A DNA stretch of 64,000 bases, taken from the NCBI RefSeq assembly GCF_001623875.1, contig NZ_LWAE01000003.1, positions 124,001 to 188,000 on the forward strand. Direction: 5' to 3'. Positions 1 to 10,081 of the stretch are shown in pieces. The notes beneath the pieces were generated by a model, which did not search any database, had not been told where the DNA came from, and saw only the letters and a program-made list of their open reading frames with translations. Made by a program: the position numbers and the translations under genes. The first letter of the stretch is position 1. Every line of letters starts with the position of its first letter. This stretch comes from Clostridium magnum DSM 2767 (GTDB lineage Bacteria; Bacillota; Clostridia; Clostridiales; Clostridiaceae).

Positions 1-746
1 GTAGAATATATGGAAGGAAGTTTTGTAGTATTCACTTCTTTTAATTTTGATAGTAGAAGTGATAACACCCTTCTTTGTCTTTCAGTTCTTTCATAATCAC
101 TATTTCCGACTTTTCTTATTCTGCAATATGATAGTGCTTGTTGTCCATTTAGAAACTGCATACCTTCTTTGTTTATAACAGTAGACTTACTTCCATTAAC
201 TTCTTCTATATACTTATTAATCTCATTAACCTCATGTTTTTTAACATCTAATTCTATTCCTCCCACCTTATCAATCAATGACTGAAAACCTTGAAAATCA
301 ATAGACGCATAATAATCTATATTTAGATCAAAATTATATCTTATAGTCTTTTTCAATAATTCTATACCACCAATTTGAAAAGCAGAATTAATTTTATTGT
401 AACCTTTTCCTGGTATCTCAACATACATATCTCTCATTAATGAAGTTAGTTTAACTTTTTTTGTATTAGGATCAATAGTTGCAATTATTATAGTATCTGT
501 CTTACTATCTTCATAATCCCCTCTAGTGTCTACTCCAACAAGAAGGATATTTTTAATATTTGTTTCTGTTTCATAATTTTTTTCTTCAACTTCTGGTGCT
601 TCACTGGTATCTTCTTTAGAAGTTTCATTTTTAACAAGATCACTATTATATTTATATTTAGCAAATGAATATGAACCTGTAAATATCATACCTATTAATA
701 AAATTATTGATAAAATCCATATTGCCACTTTCTTAATTTTACTCAT
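1..746 (-). CDS. LytR-CpsA-Psr (LCP) family protein, C-terminus outside window
   Basis: The reverse strand opens with ATG at 746, preceded by AGGAGGACT, and reads without a stop to the window edge (about 248 residues). The N-terminus is a short cytoplasmic stretch plus one membrane segment (about residues 7-27), then an acidic linker, then an LCP catalytic domain from about residue 63. Visible LCP hallmarks are VGVDTRGDYEDSKTDTI, SLMRDMYVEIPG, KINSAFQIGG and the arginine-rich RIRKVGNSDYERTERQR. LCP enzymes transfer undecaprenyl-linked glycopolymers such as teichoic acids or capsule onto peptidoglycan at the outer membrane face. Family assignment is firm; the exact polymer is unknown. Confidence 0.9.
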   Translation of the reverse strand, partial: MSKIKKVAIWILSIILLIGMIFTGSYSFAKYKYNSDLVKNETSKEDTSEAPEVEEKNYETETNIKNILLVGVDTRGDYEDSKTDTIIIATIDPNTKKVKLTSLMRDMYVEIPGKGYNKINSAFQIGGIELLKKTIRYNFDLNIDYYASIDFQGFQSLIDKVGGIELDVKKHEVNEINKYIEEVNGSKSTVINKEGMQFLNGQQALSYCRIRKVGNSDYERTERQRRVLSLLLSKLKEVNTTKLPSIYS

Positions 747-1050
747 AACACAGTCCTCCTAATATTCTTTTTCCACATTAAAAAAAAAATAACCACGAAA
801 TTTAATTTTCGCAGCTAATAATATTAACCAAATAACCCAAGGAATTTCTTTTTTGTTTCAGTGTTGGTTGTAGTTGACTATGTAGATTGATTAAAATCAA
901 ATCATTATCATATTTTTATCTTAGACTAGTGCTATTTTTAAAGTTTTAATTAATAAAGTAATTTTAAACGTTGCCAAGAAAATGATATAAGATGTACAAT
1001 ATATTATAGTATACTTAATTGTAAAAACTTAATAAAAACGGGGTGTTATT
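747..1050. other. AT-rich divergent intergenic region
   Basis: This 300-bp spacer separates the divergent LCP and CC/Se-motif genes. It must hold both promoters. A stretch at about 790-885 (CCACGAAATTTAATTTT, then GTAGTTGACTA further on) resembles, in the same sense orientation, DNA upstream of the hydrogenase-like sensor gene at 3650-3725. No riboswitch or gene was recognised. Confidence 0.4.
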
Positions 1051-1374
1051 ATGAATATCGAAATTAAACAAGGAGTTAAAGAGTATCTAAATAAAAGAAA
1101 TGTTCAAGATATTTATATAAAAATGGACAATAGAGGAGGCTGCTGCTCAGGACCAGTTTACGTTCCTGTGGTCAAGGTTGGAAAACCATCTTATATCAAT
1201 ATGTATGACTTTTTCATAAAAGATGAAATTACAGTTTACGTTCCTAAAAAAATGAATAACGAAGAAATTAAAGATATTACAATTAAGCTTCGCAATATTT
1301 TAGGTTATAAGTCCTTAATTGTAAATGGTGTACTTGCATATAAAGAAAAAAATTGGGAAAAGAAAAAATATTAA
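1051..1374 (+). CDS. Small CC/Se-motif family protein (cysteine form)
   Basis: This encodes a 107-residue cytoplasmic protein with a GGGGTG-type ribosome site 8 bases before ATG. Residues 29-34 read GGCCSG, a vicinal Cys-Cys motif followed by a Pro/Val-rich segment. This resembles the small clostridial proteins grouped as CC/Se motif (seleno)proteins, in which one Cys may be selenocysteine. Here both positions are ordinary Cys codons, so no selenocysteine insertion is needed. A metal-binding or redox role is plausible but unproven. The gene is monocistronic and ends in a strong terminator shared with the convergent gene. Confidence 0.6.
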   Translation: MNIEIKQGVKEYLNKRNVQDIYIKMDNRGGCCSGPVYVPVVKVGKPSYINMYDFFIKDEITVYVPKKMNNEEIKDITIKLRNILGYKSLIVNGVLAYKEKNWEKKKY

Positions 1375-1387
1375 TATATTCAAAACC

Positions 1388-1438
1388 CTCCACGATATTA
1401 CAGAAACTTTTTGCTTCTGTTATCGTAGAGAGTTTTTT
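1388..1438. terminator. Bidirectional terminator
   Basis: The arms CTCCACGATA and TATCGTAGAG, with inner ACAGAA/TTCTGT pairing, form a long hairpin between two convergent genes. T-rich tracts follow on the plus strand, and A-rich sequence precedes it for minus-strand use. Confidence 0.8.
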
Positions 1439-1452
1439 GTTTATATATTTGG

Positions 1453-3360
1453 TTATACAAGTTTTTTTGTTGATAAAACAATCTCTTCTCCCTTTGCAGT
1501 AGTTTCCTCTATTGTAGCTGAAATAGTTTGAATAGAACTAGTAATACTATCTATCTTACTAGCTAAATTATCCGAAACATCCAATATCTTACCAACTAAA
1601 TTAATCATTACATCCTCATCTTTTTTAGTTGATGTGGCAACATTTTTAGATTGTTCCGCTAACTTTTTAACCTCTTCAGCAACAACTGCAAATCCTTTAC
1701 CTTCTTCTCCTGCTCGAGCAGCTTCGATAGAAGCATTTAACGAAAGAAGACTTGTTTGTCCTGCTATATTTACAATTTCTCTAGAAGCGTTAGAAAAATG
1801 TTCAACGCTATTTTTCATTTCATCTACTCCATTTTTAAGTAAATTTGAAGTATTAATTATTTCTTCCAATTCTTTAGATATATTTTGAATAGCGATAGAG
1901 CTTTCCTCACTTCCTTTAGCTACCTCATCTATAGATAGTGCAATTTCTTTAACATAATTATTTAAATTTCTAGCCTTCTCTTCCCTTTCTTTATTCATTA
2001 TTTCAATATCATCTAGTGCTTTCTGTATTTGATAGTTCTTTTCTTCAAGCTTCCTATTTTCAACTTCAATAGCCTTTTTTATATAGTACATACAATTTTC
2101 CTTCATATTTATATCATTGAAAATTGTTTTAGCCATATTATTACATGTATCATAACCACAAGCAGAACAATTTAATTCCCTATCTTCATCTGTATATTTT
2201 AACATATCATTAAAAATATTATTATAATCTGAAGCAGAAGGTTCTTTAATCTGATGGATTTCTTCTTTTGAATACGCCCTTATAAAATCATCTAATCTTA
2301 ACTTTTTATCAAAATACCCATCTATAGCTCGTATTCTGTTTTTAAACATATTTTCTTTTTCCTGAAGCTTTTCTTCTTTAAATTTCAAAAATTTGTGTTC
2401 TATATCATAATCATTTAGTCCATCTACACATGCAGTTCCTTGGTTACACCCTTTAGAACAATTTAGTATATCTACAACATTAGGTATTTGTTTACCTTTT
2501 TTTGCATAATCATTATATATATCTAAGTAGTTTTTAAATTCATTAGGACCTTCAACTTGTTTTACTCGCAAGTTCTTTCTTCTAGCTTCAATATTTGACT
2601 TTAATCCACCAGGGATACTGTATACGCATCCTAGACTGGAAGGAATATTATCAAAATCCACTTCATTATATTTGCTAATATCTATATTGTGTTCTTTGAT
2701 ATAATTCATTAATTTCTTAAAAGTAACGTTATATGTTATTAGACTTTTAGTATTCTTATCATTAATTTCAACTATTTTGCCTATACATGGCGATAAAAAA
2801 GCTATAGAATCTATCATATTGGTATAATTTTTAAGATATATAGCAGTACACATAATAGGACTATGAATAGGTGCTAGATATTCAATTAAATCATGCTTAT
2901 ATTTCTCAATATAGTTAACGACTACAGAACAAGGTTGTGCTATTAAGGATTTAATGTTATTTTCTTTAATATATTTTAGATACGCCCATGTAGTTATGTC
3001 TGCACCAAAAGATACATCGTATATACCGTTTACTTTTAAGTTTTTTAAATATCCTAGTATTCTTTTATAATCCCAAAAGTTAGCTCTTATTGCTGGTGCT
3101 ACAATTACGCTTATTGGTTTTCCATTATTTAGATCAGCAAAAAATCTTTCGGTATCGTCTTCAAAATACCTAGCCTTATGTTGACATACTTCAATGCATT
3201 TTCCACAACTTATACATTTTACTTCATCTACAACTACTTTGCTTTCATTATTTTCATCTATAAAAGAAATATTCGCACCAAGTATTGGGCATTCTCTTAT
3301 ACATTTGTTACAGCCTGTACATTTTTCTTTTTTTGTTCTAATAGGACTTATACTACTCAT
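1453..3360 (-). CDS. Ferredoxin/[FeFe]-hydrogenase-like sensor fused to MCP signalling domain
   Basis: I place the start at the ATG at 3360 because AAGGAG lies about 10 bases upstream; a longer reading frame exists but lacks a ribosome site. The protein is about 635 residues. Order: two 4Fe-4S motifs ([12 protein letters not shown] and [12 protein letters not shown], residues 14-60), a hydrogenase large-subunit-like domain (about 80-350) keeping scattered Cys motifs (QPCS, LSPCIGK, CSKGC), a four-Cys Fe-S domain (CSACGYDTC, about 405-440), a coiled coil, and a methyl-accepting chemotaxis signalling hairpin ([19 protein letters not shown]). There is no membrane segment, so it is likely a soluble redox or H2 sensor feeding chemotaxis or related kinases. 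No chemotaxis kinase is nearby. Confidence 0.85.
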   Translation of the reverse strand: MSSISPIRTKKEKCTGCNKCIRECPILGANISFIDENNESKVVVDEVKCISCGKCIEVCQHKARYFEDDTERFFADLNNGKPISVIVAPAIRANFWDYKRILGYLKNLKVNGIYDVSFGADITTWAYLKYIKENNIKSLIAQPCSVVVNYIEKYKHDLIEYLAPIHSPIMCTAIYLKNYTNMIDSIAFLSPCIGKIVEINDKNTKSLITYNVTFKKLMNYIKEHNIDISKYNEVDFDNIPSSLGCVYSIPGGLKSNIEARRKNLRVKQVEGPNEFKNYLDIYNDYAKKGKQIPNVVDILNCSKGCNQGTACVDGLNDYDIEHKFLKFKEEKLQEKENMFKNRIRAIDGYFDKKLRLDDFIRAYSKEEIHQIKEPSASDYNNIFNDMLKYTDEDRELNCSACGYDTCNNMAKTIFNDINMKENCMYYIKKAIEVENRKLEEKNYQIQKALDDIEIMNKEREEKARNLNNYVKEIALSIDEVAKGSEESSIAIQNISKELEEIINTSNLLKNGVDEMKNSVEHFSNASREIVNIAGQTSLLSLNASIEAARAGEEGKGFAVVAEEVKKLAEQSKNVATSTKKDEDVMINLVGKILDVSDNLASKIDSITSSIQTISATIEETTAKGEEIVLSTKKLV

Positions 3361-3758
3361 AAAAATACTCTCCTTGTTACTAATAATATATGTATAAAAT
3401 TTTATTAATATTTTTATAATTATTCCTTTCGAAAACATTTTTTAATTTTTATGTTATAACATTATATATGAGATTTAATTAATTATCGACTGCATTAGAA
3501 AAAAAATAAATACCTTTTTAGGAAAACATATCATATTTTTCTTTATCATCCAATTACTTCTATATTTTAGCACACAATTACATTAATTTCACCTTAAATT
3601 TATTATTATTAAAGGATTGATTAAATATTATTTAAACTAATATTACTTGACGTTTAATGTAGTCAACCTACATAATCTTTTTCGACACAAAATTTCATGG
3701 AAAAATTAAATTTTGTGGATTATTTTAAATAAATTTACAGTAGTTGAAATAAAATAAA
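3361..3758. other. AT-rich intergenic region upstream of the hydrogenase-like sensor
   Basis: About 400 bases without a gene. It should contain the promoter of the minus-strand sensor gene. On the minus strand a hairpin (CACAAAATTT/AAATTTTGTG, about 3687-3714) is followed by GTAGGTTGACTA, resembling sequence at 790-885. Otherwise nothing was recognised. Confidence 0.4.
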
Positions 3759-3797
3759 GACTTAATGTTGAAATTAAATTTATTTCAATACTAAGTC
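3759..3797 (-). terminator. Terminator of the Rossmann-MCP gene
   Basis: GACTTA..TTGAAAT pairs with ATTTCAATACTAAGTC around a short loop. Read on the minus strand, the hairpin follows the upstream gene and runs into a T-rich tract. Confidence 0.65.
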
Positions 3798-3868
3798 CCA
3801 TATTTTTTAAGCAAGTTCAAAATTATTTGACAAAAGTAATTTTGAAACAAACCATTCATAGTTATGTA

Positions 3869-4660
3869 TTAACTTGTCTCTTTTACAAGTCTATCAACTG
3901 CTAAATTAACTTTATCTGAGGCATCCACCTGCGCTTCAGATAAATGATTTAATTTAGCAGTTTCATCTTTAATTTTTTTTATTTCATCAGATAATTGATT
4001 TAATATCCTTCCAATTTCCACACTAAAGTTTTTGTTACTTTCAGCTAATTTTTGTATTTCTGTTGCTACTACTGAAAATCCTTTACCTTGTTCTCCTGCT
4101 CTAGCGGCTTGAATCGCAGCATTTAGCCCTAATATCTTAGTATGCTTAGCCATTTTATCTACATATTTAACTATCTCATCAGTTTTAATTATATATTCAT
4201 TTGAATTTTCGGTACAAAAAACCAAATTTTCACTAACTTTATGAATACTATCGACACTACCTGTTATATGCCTTAGTTGTTGTTCTATTGTATAAGAAGT
4301 GTCTGCAATTGTTTCCATACTGTTATTTAATTTATTTAGAGTCTCCATATCCTTCTTTACTAAAGATATAATTAATAGAGCTGCTTTAGAATCAAGTATT
4401 GTACACTTATCTTTAAACTTATCTAATAGAATACTAGAAACATTTTTATTACCTGTTACTTCTAAAATTAAATCAGTATTATCTGGATTTATATCATCAA
4501 TAGATTTACTGCATCGAATTCCTTGATCCTTTGCCAATTTAATACCTAAAGCATCCATATCTCTATCTATAACCATATCAATTTTAATGTCTTCGATATT
4601 GGTAAAAGAACGTATAATATTACATCCACCTTGGCCTGCTCCAACAATAACTATATTCAT
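3869..4660 (-). CDS. Rossmann-domain protein fused to truncated MCP signalling domain
   Basis: This encodes a 263-residue soluble protein. The N-terminus (residues 1-100) begins VIVGAGQGGCNIIRSF, a glycine-rich dinucleotide-binding turn, and continues as a Rossmann-like fold with an Asp after the second strand (VIDRDMDAL). Residues 110-260 form a coiled coil containing the chemotaxis signalling tip NAAIQAARAGEQGKGFSVV. It has no membrane segment and no HAMP domain. By architecture it could report a dinucleotide or metabolite state to the chemotaxis machinery. It follows the same design logic as the neighbouring Fe-S sensor, and both are transcribed leftward as separate units. Ligand and partner are unknown. 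Confidence 0.8.
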   Translation of the reverse strand: MNIVIVGAGQGGCNIIRSFTNIEDIKIDMVIDRDMDALGIKLAKDQGIRCSKSIDDINPDNTDLILEVTGNKNVSSILLDKFKDKCTILDSKAALLIISLVKKDMETLNKLNNSMETIADTSYTIEQQLRHITGSVDSIHKVSENLVFCTENSNEYIIKTDEIVKYVDKMAKHTKILGLNAAIQAARAGEQGKGFSVVATEIQKLAESNKNFSVEIGRILNQLSDEIKKIKDETAKLNHLSEAQVDASDKVNLAVDRLVKETS

Positions 4661-4773
4661 TAACTTACACCACCAAATCCTTTATATTTTAACGATTAAA
4701 TACGACAATATAAGCTAATTTTATACCAATTTACTTGAAATTTCAACGTTTTCAAGTAAATAATAGACATTAT

Positions 4774-6438
4774 TCAACTTTCAATTTCCTGTATTATATT
4801 TATGCTTTTAGCCATAGTAAATTTATATAGAATAAAATCTATTATCAACAAAATTAAAGACAATGTTATACTAACAACAAAAGAGTAATTTTCGAATTTT
4901 ACTATTAAAAATCCTATTGCTGCAGCTGTAATCATACCAATTAACAAAGTTATAACTACATTAAAATTTTGTTTTACAGCTTTAACTTCGTTATCCCAGT
5001 TTAGTTTTGGAAAGTTCAAGTCAATTAATATTCCAATTATTGAGATAAAAGTAATTGCTGGTAGTGATAAAAATAGTATTACTAATAGCAAGAATACTGG
5101 TGGTTTAATTAATATAATACCAACTAACAACATTATTAAAATAGCTACTATGCTCATTATTATTCCTGATAATAACTTTGCAGTAAGCTGGATAGTATAT
5201 CTTACAGGGATATATTTGCTTATAAATAGATTTTTGCCTTCTCTTGATATAGCTGTCGCAGTTATACCGTTACTAGAACTTAATAATAAACTAGCTGATA
5301 TAGAAAGCCCTGCAATTAATCCCATAAATTTCGAGTCTCTTACAAGAATAGATGTTACCCTTATATTATTCATTATTTCTGGTTGTGTAAAAATCGGAAT
5401 TAAAATAAATACTGGCCATAAAAAATTCATTAATATGCAGTTCATAAAGTAAGCAGGTGTTCTAAAAAGGATTTTTAGTTCTTTAATCACTAGTGTTTTA
5501 ATTGATGAGTTTTGTGATACTGATTTTACTAATTCCTTAGAAGTTATTTCCTCTCTTTTTGATGATATTTCTGAAATCCCAACTATCCCTTTAAAATATA
5601 GCTTTTCTCCCAACGCTAAGAATACTACTACAATGGCTGCTGTGACCCCTAAAAACATAAGCATATTGATAAATCCCTGAAAACTACTATTTAAAATTAG
5701 CGCTTTTGTAGCAATAGATGATCCTGGAAATATTTTGTTAGAAATTGATATTAATGAATTGTTTCCAGACCTTAATATTTTAAGCATTTCATCAGGATTA
5801 GTAGTTGACATACCAATTTTTTGCATCCAACTATTAATACCAACAGCTATAAACATTGCTGACACTCCACCTATAACTTTTAATTTATCTTTATGTCTTC
5901 CTACATTTGTAAAGCTCATTATTAACATAATTAAAAATGAGGCTATACTTAATGGTATTATAGGTAAAATCAAAAATAAAATTATTCCATACAAATAGTA
6001 TAAAAATGATCCATTACTTTTTGTTCCATACACAATAAGCAGTGGAAGAAGTATAATCCCTTCAGTCAAATACTCATAAAATAATGCTACTGTAAATTTA
6101 GCTCCTAGTATATGAGACTGCTTAAAAGGTAATGGCAGTAAAATTTCTATATCATTAGCAAAATAGAGCACATTTTGTGAATAGAAAATACCGAAGAAAA
6201 ATATAAACATACATACAAATGAGATTCCTAAAGCTAAAATTAATCCTTGCTGATTTACTTCAAATAACACATCATATGCCTTGGAAACAAAACTAAACAT
6301 AAGTGCTATTGTTGGTAGAAAGGCAGCTGCAAGAATAGTCCAAAGAACTACAGTTTTTGTTCTTCTTTTCTTATCTATAGTAAGAGAATTACTTCCATTC
6401 TTGAAAAGTACTTTTGTTAAACTTATATATTTATTCAT
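4774..6438 (-). CDS. ABC transporter permease, ABC-2-like exporter
   Basis: This 554-residue protein has about a dozen hydrophobic membrane segments spread over its length and no ATP-binding motif. It starts inside the end of the upstream ATPase gene (8-base overlap), so the two are translationally coupled and almost certainly form one transporter. It resembles the large clostridial putative ABC exporter permeases rather than a substrate importer, and no binding protein is nearby. The substrate cannot be read from sequence. No clear terminator was seen before the next gene. Confidence 0.8.
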   Translation of the reverse strand: MNKYISLTKVLFKNGSNSLTIDKKRRTKTVVLWTILAAAFLPTIALMFSFVSKAYDVLFEVNQQGLILALGISFVCMFIFFFGIFYSQNVLYFANDIEILLPLPFKQSHILGAKFTVALFYEYLTEGIILLPLLIVYGTKSNGSFLYYLYGIILFLILPIIPLSIASFLIMLIMSFTNVGRHKDKLKVIGGVSAMFIAVGINSWMQKIGMSTTNPDEMLKILRSGNNSLISISNKIFPGSSIATKALILNSSFQGFINMLMFLGVTAAIVVVFLALGEKLYFKGIVGISEISSKREEITSKELVKSVSQNSSIKTLVIKELKILFRTPAYFMNCILMNFLWPVFILIPIFTQPEIMNNIRVTSILVRDSKFMGLIAGLSISASLLLSSSNGITATAISREGKNLFISKYIPVRYTIQLTAKLLSGIIMSIVAILIMLLVGIILIKPPVFLLLVILFLSLPAITFISIIGILIDLNFPKLNWDNEVKAVKQNFNVVITLLIGMITAAAIGFLIVKFENYSFVVSITLSLILLIIDFILYKFTMAKSINIIQEIES

Positions 6439-7156
6439 CTCCAGTCATCTCCAAAAATATATTTTCCAAAGACTTATCTTCTTTAAACTGTTCTTTCAAT
6501 TCTTTAAAAGTTCCCAAAAACAATATTTTGCCCTTATTTATAATAGCAAATCTATCACATATTTTCTCAGCTACTTCTAATATGTGTGTAGAAAAAAATA
6601 CTGTATTTCCTTTATCTGCATGTTCTCTCATCATTTCCTTTAGAATATAAGAAGATTTTGGATCTAAACCTGTCATAGGTTCATCTAATATCCATACAGA
6701 TGGATTATGTATTAGCACACCCATAATAACTGTTTTCTGTCTCATACCATGAGAATAGCTTTGAATCTGATCTTTAAGTGCATTACTCATTTCAAATCTC
6801 TGTGATAATTTTTTTATAATAGTTATTCTTTCTTCAATTCCTACATCATAAATATCTGCCATAAAGTTTAGATACTCAATACCTGTAAGCCTTAAAAACA
6901 TATCTGGATTATCCGGAACAAATCCAAATTGTTTTTTTGCTTTTATAGATTCTTTTCTTATATCTATTCCATTTATTAATATATTTCCACTAATGGGATT
7001 TATGATTCCTGTAATCATCTTTATAGTAGTAGTCTTTCCTGCACCATTTGGTCCCAAAAAACCGAATATTTCACCATTAGGAACAATTAGGTTAAGACTA
7101 TCAACTGCTTTTATTTTGCCATTGTAACTCTTAGTTACATTTATTAATTCTATCAT
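6431..7156 (-). CDS. ABC transporter ATP-binding protein
   Basis: This is a 241-residue ATPase with all core motifs: Walker A GPNGAGKTT (about residue 36), signature SHGMRQK (about 136), Walker B VWILDEP and the switch His in FFSTHIL. It is preceded by AAGGGAG and overlaps the permease gene downstream, giving a two-gene operon. Similar ATPases energise ABC-2 type exporters for drugs, lipids or peptides. The exported substrate is not identifiable. Confidence 0.9.
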   Translation of the reverse strand: MIELINVTKSYNGKIKAVDSLNLIVPNGEIFGFLGPNGAGKTTTIKMITGIINPISGNILINGIDIRKESIKAKKQFGFVPDNPDMFLRLTGIEYLNFMADIYDVGIEERITIIKKLSQRFEMSNALKDQIQSYSHGMRQKTVIMGVLIHNPSVWILDEPMTGLDPKSSYILKEMMREHADKGNTVFFSTHILEVAEKICDRFAIINKGKILFLGTFKELKEQFKEDKSLENIFLEMTGDE

Positions 7157-7282
7157 TTTTTATCTCCCTTAAATTTCCTCATGCAAAACAATAACTTTTA
7201 TACTTACATCTCTATCAAAGCAATAATATGTGCACGTTTCCAGCTTCACTTCATATTTTTTAGTTTAAGGTGATTATGAAAT

Positions 7283-7317
7283 GAAAATTCAGGATTATAA
7301 ATAAATCCTGAATTTTC
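7283..7317 (-). terminator. Terminator after the VIT-VWA gene
   Basis: A perfect stem AAAATTCAGGATT/AATCCTGAATTTT with a 7-base loop lies directly after the minus-strand stop codon. Confidence 0.8.
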
Positions 7318-7321
7318 TCAT

Positions 7322-9763
7322 TTACAAAGTTTTTAATCCTTTTAATACAGCTAATTTAGCCATACTAAATATAGAATTATTTTCAACACTTATTACTATT
7401 TTTTCTGTAATACTTTTTCCATCTTCACTTACTTTAAATAGTGAAATTACACTTTTCTTAAACGAATAGTCTGTTAGATTATTTAAAATTTCTTCAGTAT
7501 CTTCTCTTTCTGTTAGAATCTTATATAAATTACTAACAGTTTTGTGTGCCTTCTCTAAATTTTTAACTTTAAGTATTCTCTTTTCTATAGCACCATTTAA
7601 AGCAAGAATTGTCATTTTTGCAATTCTACTTTCTAATTTAGAGTTTGGCTCTATACAGTTAGTATAAATGAATTCCATAGATTTATTTAATTGATTAAAA
7701 TAAATATCTATATCATCATTTCCAATACTAAAAGCTAATAATACCATAGCAGTAGTTTCTATCTTATCTTCTATACTATAATCTTCATAGTCTACAAAGG
7801 CTCCATCTGCTAACTGGTTTTTTGCAATTATTCTTAGAAGTTTTTCTCTTGGATATATCCTATCAAGATATATGTTATCATCAAGATGTTTCCTATCACT
7901 TTCCTTTATATATTCATTGTTAGATTTAAACTGAAAGCCTACCTGATCATTTTCCTGAAATTCTTCTAAATCAGCCTTATCAGCTAATGTACTTTCCTCA
8001 ACTTTAATTGGAATTATATTTCTAAGTTCAATACCAAGTACAGGCTCATTTCTTAATTCTAAGAAAATAAATGTGGTTTCTGGACTTATAAGTCCTGTAT
8101 CTTTAGACAATTCTATGACCTTTCTTCTCATTGATTCCTTAACTTCTCCACGTTGTGTCCGCATACTTTGTTCTATAGACTTTATTCTCTTTCTAACCCA
8201 TACTTTTTTAAGAAGACTTGTATTTTCCTCAGTATTAAAGTTATCTAAATTTACCTTTTTCACATATTCCTTATTTCCAATCATACCTCTTATTGTGATT
8301 TCACCACTAACATCACCTAGTACATCTGCGAAAATAGAAAATGGCTCTCTATCATACATATAATCAATAGTTCTTGGATATGTTGACTCAACCTTCAAGG
8401 TGCCCCAATCAATTTTCATATCTTCCACCTCTGGGTTTTGAATTCTATTAAACTGTCTTAATACGACATCTTCTATTCTTTCTCCCTTATTAGTAAATTC
8501 CGCTTTTCCATAACTCTCATGTGCTAGCTTATTAAGAAAATAATTATTAGTTGCAGAATCTATACCAAAGGTGAAAATTCTATTATCACCTATATTGACT
8601 CTTACATAATTTAGTATTTCCTCTTCTTCTTCTACTTGATCATCAGTAAAGATTAGTATTGTATTATGCCCGCCTTCATTTTCGATGCTATGCTTTATAC
8701 CACTAAAAATATCCGCATCACTTTCTGTTTCTAAGCTATCTATCCATCTTGATGCTTTTCTTAAAGTATCTGCATTAAATTGTGCCATGCCTTCATCCCA
8801 AAAATACTTTAGACTGTCGCCCATAGCAACAATATCAAAGGTATCTTCTTCTGAAAGATTTCTAATACAAAGCTGTAATGCATTTTTAGCTTGCTCTATT
8901 TTATTTCCCTTCATTGTTTCTGAAATATCTATAAGAAAAACATAGCTTTCATTTTTTTCTTCTTCGAAATCCTCTAGTTCTGGTACCATTCTAATATAAA
9001 CTAATCCTCTTTCTTGCTCTCCTTCTTTGTATTCATATATCATTCCATCAGCTTCTAAAGGGTTTTGCTCTTTCATTATAAGTACAAAATCTTTATCAAT
9101 AGATTCATACTCGTCTAATACATTAATTCTAGCTACAGTGTCACCTTCTCTTTCTACTTTTAATTTGTTATAAGGAGATTCAAATTCTAAAGGACAAAGT
9201 GATTCAACTAAAATATTAGTTTTAAACTCAAAATCTCTTTGTTCACTATCATCATTAATAAACTTTTTTAATATACTTTGCTTCAAGTTATTGATAGTTG
9301 TTCCTTCCTCTGGTTGTCTTGGTTCAAATATAGAAGGGATTACAAGTTTATATGTATTGTCTTTATACTGAAGATCATCTATGTAGGATAATTTTATTTT
9401 TACTGTTTCACCAGAAATAATTCTACCTATACTTATTTTAAATAGTCTAGGTTTAAATTCTTCTAATAAAAAAGCATTATCACCTCTTGTTTTTGCATTT
9501 TCATAAATTTTTATAGCTTTCTCTTTTTCTTCAACTATAGTCTTTAAAGTTCTTCCTCCAATTTCAACTTCAAAATTTGAAATCAACGCTGTTTGGGGAA
9601 TCGGAAACATATATATTCCTTCGATGTCTTTTTCCCCTTTGTTCTCATAATCTTGATGTATGGATATTTCAGCATAACTACCACATACATTACCGTTAAT
9701 ACTAAGTTTTTTTAGAACCATTCCTTCCGCATTACCTTTTACTTCTTTAATTCCATATCCCAT
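7322..9763 (-). CDS. VIT and von Willebrand A domain protein
   Basis: This encodes an 813-residue protein without an obvious signal peptide or membrane segment. Residues 1-130 match a VIT (vault/inter-alpha-trypsin) domain: NGNVCGSYAEISIHQDY, then EGIYMFPIPQTALISNFE. Residues about 255-435 form a VWA domain with the MIDAS sequence FLIDISETM and a later FTDDQ, so a metal-dependent adhesion site is probably intact, although Thr takes the place of the second MIDAS Ser. The C-terminal 350 residues are helical and acidic. VIT-VWA proteins in bacteria are poorly understood and usually assigned to protein interaction or assembly roles. The gene is flanked by its own terminator and appears monocistronic. 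Confidence 0.85.
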   Translation of the reverse strand: MGYGIKEVKGNAEGMVLKKLSINGNVCGSYAEISIHQDYENKGEKDIEGIYMFPIPQTALISNFEVEIGGRTLKTIVEEKEKAIKIYENAKTRGDNAFLLEEFKPRLFKISIGRIISGETVKIKLSYIDDLQYKDNTYKLVIPSIFEPRQPEEGTTINNLKQSILKKFINDDSEQRDFEFKTNILVESLCPLEFESPYNKLKVEREGDTVARINVLDEYESIDKDFVLIMKEQNPLEADGMIYEYKEGEQERGLVYIRMVPELEDFEEEKNESYVFLIDISETMKGNKIEQAKNALQLCIRNLSEEDTFDIVAMGDSLKYFWDEGMAQFNADTLRKASRWIDSLETESDADIFSGIKHSIENEGGHNTILIFTDDQVEEEEEILNYVRVNIGDNRIFTFGIDSATNNYFLNKLAHESYGKAEFTNKGERIEDVVLRQFNRIQNPEVEDMKIDWGTLKVESTYPRTIDYMYDREPFSIFADVLGDVSGEITIRGMIGNKEYVKKVNLDNFNTEENTSLLKKVWVRKRIKSIEQSMRTQRGEVKESMRRKVIELSKDTGLISPETTFIFLELRNEPVLGIELRNIIPIKVEESTLADKADLEEFQENDQVGFQFKSNNEYIKESDRKHLDDNIYLDRIYPREKLLRIIAKNQLADGAFVDYEDYSIEDKIETTAMVLLAFSIGNDDIDIYFNQLNKSMEFIYTNCIEPNSKLESRIAKMTILALNGAIEKRILKVKNLEKAHKTVSNLYKILTEREDTEEILNNLTDYSFKKSVISLFKVSEDGKSITEKIVISVENNSIFSMAKLAVLKGLKTL

Positions 9764-10019
9764 TTCAAAACCACCTTTTATGACTTTTATTTAATTATAC
9801 CAAATATTTCTTATTTATAGTATGAACAAAAGTTTTATATTTATAATGCTTATTTTGGTTAACTTTTATTCTAATTAACATAATATTTAATATGTTATCT
9901 ATTTAGATTATTATTTTTTATATTTAGTTTACATTTGGTTTCTTTACATAATATTTTATATGTTAATATTATATTAATCATTGCCAAATTTTTTGCGAAT
10001 TTATAATTTAAGTAAGCCT
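9764..10019. other. AT-rich spacer
   Basis: About 250 bases upstream of the VIT-VWA gene, dominated by A/T runs. It presumably contains that gene's promoter. No RNA gene, repeat or open frame was recognised. Confidence 0.4.
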
Positions 10020-10020
10020 A

Positions 10021-10058
10021 AAAAACCGGATAAAAAATGACTTTTGTCCGGTTTTTTC
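10021..10058 (-). terminator. Terminator after ZIP transporter
   Basis: AAAAACCGGA pairs with TCCGGTTTTTT across a 16-base loop, just downstream of the minus-strand ZIP gene. Confidence 0.85.
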
Positions 10059-10081
10059 ACTACTGATTTATTAATTTATTT

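Noticed and set aside
1135..1150. Selenocysteine in the CC/Se-motif protein
   Set aside because: Both motif positions are cysteine codons with no TGA, so no recoding is needed.
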